A DNA stretch of 22,560 nt. Source: Gammaproteobacteria bacterium UBA2955 (GTDB lineage: Bacteria > Pseudomonadota > Gammaproteobacteria > Pseudomonadales > Azotimanducaceae). Where the stretch lies: the NCBI GenBank assembly GCA_002348825.1, contig DEBN01000129.1, forward strand, positions 29,980 to 52,539, written 5' to 3'. Positions 16,679 to 22,560 of this stretch are shown piece by piece. Position numbers and translations under genes: made by a program. The notes under the pieces were generated by a model. That model saw only the letters and a list, made by a program, of their open reading frames with translations. It did no database searches and was not told the DNA's origin. How positions within the stretch are numbered: position 1 is the stretch's first letter; each line of letters starts with the position of its first letter.

Positions 16679-17484
16679 GAGTCACCAAATTCCTTTGACA
16701 GTTGCACTGAGCGTTGTTGCGCGGCGCGAAGCGCCGATTCAATAGTTTCAGCCATACCGAGCTCGAGCATGGTATTGACAGCGGCTTCGGTGGTTCCGCC
16801 CGGCGACGTAACATTTTGCCGCAGCGTTGTGAGGGTTTCGGTTGATTGCTGCGCCATCAACGATGCGCCGAAAGCGGTTTGTAACGTTAATTTACGGCTG
16901 GTTTCGGGGTCCAGGCCCAAGCTAATGCCCGTGTTTGTCATATGTTCCATCAGTAAGAAAAAGTACGCGGGGCCGCTACCGGAGACAGCCGTTACGGCGT
17001 CTAAAAGCTCTTCATTTGGCACCCAGACAACCTCGCCGGCGGCCTGCAGTACCCGTTCTGCGGCTGCGAGATGCTTTGCTTGAACTTTATTGTTGGCGAA
17101 TAACGCGGTCATCCCGGCACCGACGAGCGCAGGTGTGTTCGGCATGCATCTGACAATCGGCTGGTCTCTGGGTAGCCAGGCTTGCAAGCTATCAAGATTG
17201 ATGCCGGCGGCAACGGAAATAACCAGTTGGCTCGACGTTACCGTGGTTAAGGCTTTGAGCACCTGACCGGCGATTTGTGGTTTCACCGCCACCACTATTA
17301 TATCGGCGTCGCTGACAGCGCGGGCGTTATTGGCCTCGGCGCGTATGCCGAGCTCTTGGGCTTTAGCGCGTTGCTCATCGCTGGGGTCTGCGGCGACTAG
17401 TTCCGAGGACTGCATGCCATTTTTGACCAGCCCGCGAATTAGGCTGATGGCCATATTACCGGCGCCGATAAACGCGATGGTCAA
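16675..17484 (-). CDS. proC: Pyrroline-5-carboxylate reductase
   Basis: ProC reduces 1-pyrroline-5-carboxylate to proline with NAD(P)H. The 269-residue protein begins TIAFIGAGNMA, the dinucleotide-binding turn. It has VVAVKPQ, CMPNTPALVGAGMTAL and the signature DAVTAVSGSGPAYFFLLMEHM, then TSPGGTTEAAVNTMLELG near the end. The frame is open ten codons further upstream, but the TTG at 17484 has an excellent AGGAG ribosome binding site six bases before it (17496-17491), which overlaps the yggS stop. It also gives the standard N-terminus. This is a clear TTG start. It overlaps yggT by 4 bp. Confidence 0.96.
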   Translation of the reverse strand: MTIAFIGAGNMAISLIRGLVKNGMQSSELVAADPSDEQRAKAQELGIRAEANNARAVSDADIIVVAVKPQIAGQVLKALTTVTSSQLVISVAAGINLDSLQAWLPRDQPIVRCMPNTPALVGAGMTALFANNKVQAKHLAAAERVLQAAGEVVWVPNEELLDAVTAVSGSGPAYFFLLMEHMTNTGISLGLDPETSRKLTLQTAFGASLMAQQSTETLTTLRQNVTSPGGTTEAAVNTMLELGMAETIESALRAAQQRSVQLSKEFGDS

Positions 17485-17494
17485 ACTTTTTCTC

Positions 17495-18187
17495 CTAGGT
17501 TGTGCGAGGGCCAAATAAGTCAGTGCCGACGCGGATCATTGTCGCGCCGGCGTTAATAGCAGCTTCTAAATCCGCACTCATGCCCATAGATAAGGTATCC
17601 CACTGCGGTACGTCGCTCGCGTACTTTTGCTGCAAGTCTTGGTGTAATTGTGCCACGGATTGATAGCCGGCCCCAGAATCTGTCGATTTAGCCAATATTG
17701 TCATTAGGCCTCTGGGCACTAGATTAGGCAGAGTCAGAACCATCTCTAAAAGCCGCTCGGCGTTCTGTTTATCGACACCGGCCTTATTTGGGTCATCGTC
17801 TAAGTTGACTTGGATAAGCACATTCAAAGGCTGGGGGAGAGTACGCAGCTGATCAAGCCGCTGGGCAATTTTCCAGCGGTCCAGAGTTTGAACCCAGGAA
17901 AAAGCATTGGCGATGGGTTTGCACTTATTGGATTGGATTCTCCCAATGAAGTGCCATTGCAGATCGTGTTGTTGCAGGCGCTGAATTTTTTCAACAGCTT
18001 CTTGCAGGTAGTTTTCACCAAACTGCATCAGGCCTTGTGCGGCTGCTGCGCTGACTAATTCCGCGGGCTTGGTTTTGCTTACCGCCAACAGATCGACCGA
18101 GTCAGGGTCGCGTTGTGCAGCTGCACAGGCCGCAAGGATTCGCTCGTTAAGCAGCGCATGGCGGGAAGACAAATCTGGCATTGGCAT
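17495..18187 (-). CDS. yggS: YggS/PLPBP family PLP-binding protein
   Basis: YggS is a pyridoxal-phosphate-binding protein that affects vitamin B6 balance and, indirectly, amino-acid and keto-acid pools. It has the barrel of alanine racemase but no known enzyme activity. The PLP lysine lies in LLAVSKTKP (Lys38 from the 18187 start). WHFIGRIQSNK, LIQVNLDDDPNKAG, LSMGMSADLEAAI and IRVGTDLFGPR follow, all family hallmarks. Length from 18187 is 230 residues. The ATG at 18181 (MPDLSS) and a TTG at 18190 are alternative starts, and no ribosome binding site decides. It heads the operon and is divergent from the PilT-like gene, as yggS is from yggR or pilT in other gammaproteobacteria. Confidence 0.95.
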   Translation of the reverse strand: MPMPDLSSRHALLNERILAACAAAQRDPDSVDLLAVSKTKPAELVSAAAAQGLMQFGENYLQEAVEKIQRLQQHDLQWHFIGRIQSNKCKPIANAFSWVQTLDRWKIAQRLDQLRTLPQPLNVLIQVNLDDDPNKAGVDKQNAERLLEMVLTLPNLVPRGLMTILAKSTDSGAGYQSVAQLHQDLQQKYASDVPQWDTLSMGMSADLEAAINAGATMIRVGTDLFGPRTT

Positions 18188-18319
18188 CAATATTTGGTCG
18201 CGAGTGGTTTACTGAATGTTTTAGTGGCAGCGCACTTACACGCAGCCACAATGATCGCTGCTGCGCGCCCGCGCAACAAGACGCTAGGGTCATGATTGTG
18301 CAATAGCTGCGACAGATTT

Positions 18320-19363
18320 ATGGCGAGATGGTTATCGTTCTTGGAGGAAGCGAAGCGGCAAGGGGCATCAGATGTGTTTTTCTCGACGGGGAATCCGCCG
18401 GTGATGCGCGTTCAAGGAGCGCTTAAAGTCTCGGTAGATGAGCCTGTTTTATCTTGTGAAGACGTATCAGCGAGCCTCCATGCCATGATGAGCGAGCAGC
18501 AGCGCCGACAGTTTAGCGACTCAGCGGACCTGGATTTTGCGTTCGAGGCGGCTAACCTTGGTCGTTTTCGTGTCAATGCGTTTCAGCACCATAACGGCCC
18601 CGGCGCGGTGTTACGAATCCTCGCACAGTCCCCTCCGGCGCTGGAACAGCTAATTTTGGGCGACCCAACGGCCAAGTCTGTGCTGATCAGCTGGGCTGAA
18701 AAAATCAGTGGCTTGGTGTTGTTTAGTGGTCGTACCGGCAGCGGCAAAAGTTCCACTCAAGCGGCGTTAGTGGAGCGGATTAATACGCAGGGAGTGCGGC
18801 ATGTCATCACGATTGAGGACCCGATCGAGTTCGTCCATCGAAGTCGCGGCGGGTTGGTGCATCAACGCGAGGTGGGTCGGCACGTGCAGTCTTTCGACCG
18901 GGCGTTGCGCGCCGCGCTGCGGGAAAACCCCGACGTCATTGTCGTCGGCGAACTGCGCGATGCGCTGAGTGTAGAGTTGGCTCTTGAAGCCGCCGAAACG
19001 GGTCTTCTGGTGCTTGCAACTTGCCATGCGGCAGACGCCGCGAACAGTGTCGTTCGAATCTTGCAACTGATTCCGGTTGCACAACGCACCTTTGCGCGTG
19101 AAGTGCTTGCGCAAACGCTAATCGGGGCGGTATTTCAGTGTTTGTTTCCAACGCCTACTGCTGGTCGTGCTGCCGCTTTTGAACTGTTGCAGGCTACGCC
19201 GGCGGTGCGCAACCTTATTCGGGAGGATAAACCTGTGCATATTCGGTCAGCGATGCAGATGGGCAGAGCCAGTGGCATGCGGACGATGCAGCAAGCTCTT
19301 GAGGATTTAGTCGACGCCGGCATCCTCGCTAAACATTGTGTGCCGGAGGCTGGTTTGGGCTAG
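18320..19363 (+). CDS. PilT/YggR-like AAA+ secretion ATPase
   Basis: This 347-residue ATPase belongs to the PilT retraction-motor family of type IV pili; E. coli YggR is a related protein in the same gene position. An N-terminal PAS-like half is followed by Walker A GRTGSGKSS at 137-145, the Asp box ITIEDPIEF at 164-171, Walker B DVIVVGELRD at 205-214, a His box ATCHAADA with His236, and AVRNLIRE at 295-302. The last is the PilT-type AIRNLIRE motif. Odd points are GRTG for GPTG, and CHA in the His box where PilT has LHT. No pilU or other pilus gene follows. The start at ATG 18320 fits the family; an upstream TTG at 18296 is possible. Its stop overlaps that of ruvX. Confidence 0.85.
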   Translation: MARWLSFLEEAKRQGASDVFFSTGNPPVMRVQGALKVSVDEPVLSCEDVSASLHAMMSEQQRRQFSDSADLDFAFEAANLGRFRVNAFQHHNGPGAVLRILAQSPPALEQLILGDPTAKSVLISWAEKISGLVLFSGRTGSGKSSTQAALVERINTQGVRHVITIEDPIEFVHRSRGGLVHQREVGRHVQSFDRALRAALRENPDVIVVGELRDALSVELALEAAETGLLVLATCHAADAANSVVRILQLIPVAQRTFAREVLAQTLIGAVFQCLFPTPTAGRAAAFELLQATPAVRNLIREDKPVHIRSAMQMGRASGMRTMQQALEDLVDAGILAKHCVPEAGLG

Positions 19364-19785
19364 CGGGTTAGGCCAGAGCTGCGCAGCCAGGTTTCGATAA
19401 TCCGGCACGCGGATTCCTGATGCAGGTCGCTGTGGACGGCATCCGTTCGCTCTGAGCTCCAGGAACTGAGGCGTTCGTCGCTGAGTTTGACGTCGCATCG
19501 TGTTCGATGAGCGAGGTCAGCGGCGAACTTTCGCGCGCGCTGCGCCATGTCAGACTCTGTGCCATCCATATGCAAAGGCAGTCCAACAATGATGACGATG
19601 GGTCGGTAATCGGCGACCAATGTTTTCAGTTGCCGCCAGTCACGCGGGTTGCCATTTGAAGCGGGCACAGTGCGTAAGCCGCGCGTATGCCCTGTCACAG
19701 TTTGTGCGACCGCAATTCCGATGTGTTTGAGACCGAAATCAAAGCCCAGTACATAGCCTTCGGACAATTCGCTGAAATTGTCCAT
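19360..19785 (-). CDS. ruvX: Putative pre-16S rRNA nuclease RuvX/YqgF
   Basis: RuvX (YqgF) has an RNase H-like fold and is linked to 5' end maturation of 16S rRNA; an older name suggests a Holliday junction resolvase. The 141-residue protein has the first acidic motif in GFDFGLKHIGIAV (about 14-26), VGLPLHMDGTESDMAQRARKFA near 68-89, and the second acidic motif in LSDERLSS. The family usually has G(K)RIG where this protein has KHIG. It lies 3 bp after yqgE, as in E. coli and Pseudomonas. Its TAG stop overlaps the convergent pilT-like stop in a shared CTAG, with no terminator in between. Confidence 0.94.
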   Translation of the reverse strand: MDNFSELSEGYVLGFDFGLKHIGIAVAQTVTGHTRGLRTVPASNGNPRDWRQLKTLVADYRPIVIIVGLPLHMDGTESDMAQRARKFAADLAHRTRCDVKLSDERLSSWSSERTDAVHSDLHQESACRIIETWLRSSGLTR

Positions 19786-19788
19786 GGT

Positions 19789-20337
19789 TTAGGCGTGTCC
19801 TGCGCTGGCCACGAGCGCGCGCATGTCGACACCGAGCAGCAGGGCCGCTTTGTCCAGACGCTCGGCAAAGTCCGTAGCAAATAAAATATCTGAATTAGCT
19901 TCCGCTGTGAGCCAGACGTTGCGTTTGATTTCTTCTTCTAGCTGCCCGCCTTGCCAACCGGCGTAGCCCAGAGCGACGAGCACATGATCTGGACCGTTCG
20001 ACTCGGTAATGTCGCTGAGCACTTCCAGTGCCGAGGACAATAATATGTCTTCGGATATTTCTATCGAGTGCCTAGATTTTTCATAAGGGCTATGGAGTAC
20101 AAAACCGCGTTCTCGGGACACTGGGCCGCCTAACAAAACCGGCCTATCAAGCCAGCGTTTATCCGTCTGCAAATTCAATTGCGCGAGCAGTTCGAGAATC
20201 GATACATCCGACGGCTTGTTGACTACGATTCCCATTGCTCCGTCCTCGCCGTGCTCACAGATATAGGTCAGGGTGTTCGCGAAGTAATCACCGGATAAGC
20301 CGGGCATGGCCATAAGGAAGTGGTTTTTTAAATTCAT
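19789..20337 (-). CDS. yqgE: YqgE/AlgH family protein
   Basis: YqgE/AlgH proteins have no assigned biochemical activity; algH was first noted as affecting alginate in Pseudomonas. The 182-residue protein from ATG 20337 starts MNLKNHFLMAMPGLSGDYF, matching the family. GAMGIVVNKPSD, the GGPV...RGFVLHS segment, and LVALGYAGWQGGQLEEEI...NVWLTA are all diagnostic, and it ends in the typical AGHA. The frame extends 13 codons upstream to a TTG at 20376, but that would overlap the TonB-like gene and add non-conserved residues. No clear ribosome binding site precedes 20337. It is flanked by ruvX and the TonB-like gene. Confidence 0.94.
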   Translation of the reverse strand: MNLKNHFLMAMPGLSGDYFANTLTYICEHGEDGAMGIVVNKPSDVSILELLAQLNLQTDKRWLDRPVLLGGPVSRERGFVLHSPYEKSRHSIEISEDILLSSALEVLSDITESNGPDHVLVALGYAGWQGGQLEEEIKRNVWLTAEANSDILFATDFAERLDKAALLLGVDMRALVASAGHA

Positions 20338-20353
20338 CGACGGCCAATCACTG

Positions 20354-21118
20354 CTAACGGTTAATGTCGGTGCCAAATTTGGAGTACTGCCAGGTCCTGG
20401 TAAATTCCAGTCGGTCGTAAGCCTTTCGCATCGCTACGGAGAAGGGCTGATAGGGCGCAGCGTGTTTGACCGTATCTATGGCAGCTTGATCCAGTAACGA
20501 AGATCCGGACGATCGCACTATTCGCACATAGTCGAGATGGCCGCTGCTGAAGATGCTCACTTGCATTACGAGTTCGCCCTGAACGTTCCCTGACGGATAG
20601 TTGACTCGGCCTAGACGCTCGCATTTTCGGCGCCACATTGCTAAGTATGCGCTCTCGGCATTTTTTATCCGTGGGTCGGTTGCCGTTTCGTCCAGACGCC
20701 GAACTCGGTCTGCTTGGGACGCAGTTCCGTCTAAGGCGCGCGTGTCGGCGATTGCTGCAATTAACTGCTTTCGATTCAATCGCGTTGCCGAGGCGATCGC
20801 CTGACTCTTGCTTGCATTCGGCAGAATGGCGGCTGGCTGGGCTGGTGTTGGCGTCGAGTCTTCAAGTTGGCCGGCCGTTGTGGCACGGCTGGTGTCAGCG
20901 CGGCCCCGCTGCATGGGGCGCTCTTGCGCCGCCAGGTTAGCAGGCGTTGACAGCGACACCGACAGCGCTGTTTGCGGTTTTGGCAGTGTGGATTTCGAGC
21001 TGATGCCGAGGATTAGAGTTGCGTGGGCCGCTAGCGCAAGAAACAGTCCAAACCACAGCCGGTCTCTTGGAGCGATAGGGTCGTTGAGTGTGGCTGCAGA
21101 AGCGTCGGTGACGATCAA
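20354..21118 (-). CDS. TonB-like energy-transducing protein
   Basis: The 254-residue protein has the TonB plan: a short cytosolic N-terminus, one membrane segment near 21-40, a periplasmic linker (about 45-155), and a C-terminal domain at 157-245 with NYPSGNVQGELVMQVSIFSSG and VRSSGSSLLDQAAIDTVKHAAPYQPF. In P. aeruginosa the gene between algH and gshB is tonB3, needed for twitching motility. Equivalence here is inferred from position. The linker lacks the usual proline-lysine repeats. The membrane helix keeps a histidine (His32), but the position of the conserved TonB serine four residues earlier is alanine. The start is TTG at 21118, with no ATG or GTG alternative, 11 bp after gshB. Confidence 0.82.
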   Translation of the reverse strand: MIVTDASAATLNDPIAPRDRLWFGLFLALAAHATLILGISSKSTLPKPQTALSVSLSTPANLAAQERPMQRGRADTSRATTAGQLEDSTPTPAQPAAILPNASKSQAIASATRLNRKQLIAAIADTRALDGTASQADRVRRLDETATDPRIKNAESAYLAMWRRKCERLGRVNYPSGNVQGELVMQVSIFSSGHLDYVRIVRSSGSSLLDQAAIDTVKHAAPYQPFSVAMRKAYDRLEFTRTWQYSKFGTDINR

Positions 21119-21129
21119 AGGTGCTGTGC

Positions 21130-22101
21130 CTATAGCTGTTGTAAACAGGTGTCGATGAGGTCACCTGCGATATCTAGACCGAACTGCTCATTTAATTCCC
21201 TTATGCAGGTTGGGCAGGTCACGTTAATCTCCGTGAGGTAGTCACCGATCACATCTATACCCACAAACATCAAGCCTCGGCGGCGCAGTTCGGGGCCCAC
21301 TTGTTGTGCAATCCACCTATCGCGATCCGTCAGCGGCCGACCCTCGCCACGTCCGCCCGCGGCAAGATTGCCGCGGGTCTCGCCCGCCGAGGGTATGCGC
21401 GCGAGCGCGTATGGCACGGGTTCGCCATTGATCAGTAGTATGCGTTTGTCGCCATCAACGATTTCCGGTAGGTAGACCTGCCCCATGATTTGTTCCCGTC
21501 CGCCGTTGGTGAGCGTCTCAAGAACGACGCTCAGGTTTGGGTCTTGCTGCATAATTCGAAATATGGAGGCCCCGCCCATGCCGTCTAATTTTTTGAATAC
21601 CACGTTGGCGTGATGTTGGTGGAACGCTTTGAGCTGATCCATACGGCGGCTGACGATGAGTTCAGGACAGCAATGAGGAAACATGGTTGCGAAGAGTTTC
21701 TCGTTGCAGTCGCGGAGTGCACCGGGTCTATTGACGACCATAACGCCATCGGCTTCCGCCCGCTCCAATAGATAGGTGGTGTAGATGTATTCCATATCGA
21801 AGGGCGGATCTTTGCGCATCATGACGATGTCCATCTCTGCTAAGGCTACAGAGTGCTCGGCGCCGAGTTCGTACCAATCGTCGCCGGCGATGTCCGGATC
21901 CAGCGTTAGGCAAAAATCTTCTCGAAGTTTTAGAGGTCGCATCAGGGCTGTGACCACGCTTTGGTTGAGAACCAGGCCGTCCTGTTTTAGATAAAATACC
22001 TCGAGCTCGCGTTTCTGCGCCGCGGCGAGCATGGCCAGCGTGGAATCTTTCTTCACCGACAACGTATCAATTGGGTCCATCAAAAAGGCAATTTTGGGCA
22101 T
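21130..22101 (-). CDS. gshB: Glutathione synthetase
   Basis: GshB joins gamma-glutamylcysteine and glycine with ATP to make glutathione. The 323-residue ATP-grasp protein begins MPKIAFLMDPIDTL. It has MRKDPPFDMEYIYTTYLLE, the glycine-rich loop LDGMGGASIFR, a LPEIVDGDKRILLINGEPV-type segment, RGNLAAGGRGE, and the C-terminal YLTEINVTCPTCIREL. Two substitutions stand out. KKLDGMGG replaces the usual KPLDGMGG, and the last motif reads NVTCPTC instead of NVTSPTC, creating a Cys296-x-x-Cys299 pair. A GAG lies about nine bases before the ATG. The gshB, TonB-like, yqgE, ruvX order is conserved in Pseudomonas. Confidence 0.96.
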   Translation of the reverse strand: MPKIAFLMDPIDTLSVKKDSTLAMLAAAQKRELEVFYLKQDGLVLNQSVVTALMRPLKLREDFCLTLDPDIAGDDWYELGAEHSVALAEMDIVMMRKDPPFDMEYIYTTYLLERAEADGVMVVNRPGALRDCNEKLFATMFPHCCPELIVSRRMDQLKAFHQHHANVVFKKLDGMGGASIFRIMQQDPNLSVVLETLTNGGREQIMGQVYLPEIVDGDKRILLINGEPVPYALARIPSAGETRGNLAAGGRGEGRPLTDRDRWIAQQVGPELRRRGLMFVGIDVIGDYLTEINVTCPTCIRELNEQFGLDIAGDLIDTCLQQL

Positions 22102-22217
22102 CGTCTGTTCGCTCGGTTAATCGCGGGGGCTAAGGTTCCCATTGCGCAAGGGACTAGGCAATAAAAACCCGCAGTTAAAGCGATATGCGAGGTGCCGATG
22201 CTGAAAAAATAAAGCGC

Positions 22218-22223
22218 TACAAT
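22218..22223 (+). promoter_or_regulatory. Predicted -10 box just before the last gene
   Basis: TACAAT at 22218-22223 matches five of six -10 consensus bases. The ATG of the downstream frame begins six bases later, so transcription would start at or next to the A of the ATG, giving a leaderless mRNA. No good -35 is seen at 16-18 bp. Confidence 0.4.
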
Positions 22224-22229
22224 CTCTGC

Positions 22230-22560
22230 ATGCTAGAGCAAGTAATCAATAAACGTATGCGCCAAGTGTTCGAGCGTCTGCTGCTCGAGTGCTTGACATC
22301 GTTCCAGCGACAACAGACGGCAGAGAGACTGGGTGCCTATGCGGGCTGCTTGGTTCGCTGGAGTTCGGTGGTGCCCATGGCCGCGCATGTGCAAAACAGC
22401 TGCGCGCTGGTGGCAGACTATTTGACCGCTCTTGCGGCAGCGGCGGCGCCGTTAGACCGCCGCGCACATGAATGCTTGCGACAATTGGAGAAGTGTCTGG
22501 TGCTGTGGGGGCGCTCGGCAGTGGACGCTGTCGAGTATTCTGAAGTTGAACGCGATCTCG
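22230..22560 (+). CDS. Unrecognised protein, N-terminal 110 residues (cut by window edge)
   Basis: I do not recognise this protein. The frame is open from ATG 22230 to the window end. The sequence is rich in Leu, Ala, Arg and Gln and looks helical throughout, starting MLEQVINKRMRQVFERLLLE. It contains five cysteines (21, 40, 58, 82, 89), more than its neighbours have in the same length. There is no signal peptide. A run of alanines (69-73) divides two helical parts. In Pseudomonas the pilG chemotaxis-like cluster for twitching follows gshB, but this N-terminus is not a response-regulator receiver domain. A second ATG at 22257 is an alternative start. Confidence 0.6.
   Translation, partial: MLEQVINKRMRQVFERLLLECLTSFQRQQTAERLGAYAGCLVRWSSVVPMAAHVQNSCALVADYLTALAAAAAPLDRRAHECLRQLEKCLVLWGRSAVDAVEYSEVERDL

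Overview
This window is a compact, housekeeping-dense piece of a gammaproteobacterial chromosome, with about 29 protein genes, no RNA genes and no mobile elements. Gene order points to a Pseudomonas/Cellvibrio-like gammaproteobacterium. The evidence is the radC-coaBC-algC-argB-slmA neighbourhood, the ftsY-ftsE-ftsX-rpoH block, the yggS-proC-yggT-metX-metW-DUF4426-rdgB-hemW operon, and ruvX-yqgE-tonB-gshB. The genus cannot be fixed from the sequence alone. No intergenic gap exceeds about 150 bp.

Layout. (1) 1-4043, minus strand: coaBC, algC, argB and slmA (cut by the window edge), reading leftward with gaps or overlaps of 10 bp or less. They cover coenzyme A synthesis, sugar-phosphate interconversion, arginine synthesis and nucleoid occlusion. 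(2) 4072-6179, plus strand: radC, then a combined hairpin/promoter, then rpmB-rpmG-mutM. (3) 6186-7393, minus strand: rsmD then coaD. rsmD has no ATG, GTG or TTG start and seems to begin at ATT. (4) 7509-12216, plus strand: ftsY-ftsE-ftsX, rpoH behind a perfect CIRCE operator, a DUF423 membrane protein, and trmB. (5) 12220-18187, minus strand: an eight-gene operon, yggS-proC-yggT-metX-metW-DUF4426-rdgB-hemW, with mostly overlapping ends. (6) 18320-19363, plus strand: a PilT/YggR-like ATPase with no pilU next to it. (7) 19360-22101, minus strand: gshB, a TonB-like protein, yqgE and ruvX. (8) 22230 to the end, plus strand: the start of an unrecognised cysteine-containing protein behind a -10 that predicts a leaderless transcript.

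The most notable finding is a flawless CIRCE element (9-bp arms, 9-bp spacer) 31 bp upstream of rpoH. CIRCE is the operator of the heat-shock repressor HrcA. Its position suggests that HrcA controls the gene for the heat-shock sigma factor RpoH, placing one heat-shock circuit above the other. Second is the translation start of rsmD: an apparent AUU codon overlapping the stop of a 12-codon minicistron behind a TATAAT box. Other points are frequent non-ATG starts, a promoter built into an inverted repeat at rpmB, convergent genes that touch without terminators, and substitutions in normally conserved motifs of FtsE, FtsY, CoaB and GshB.
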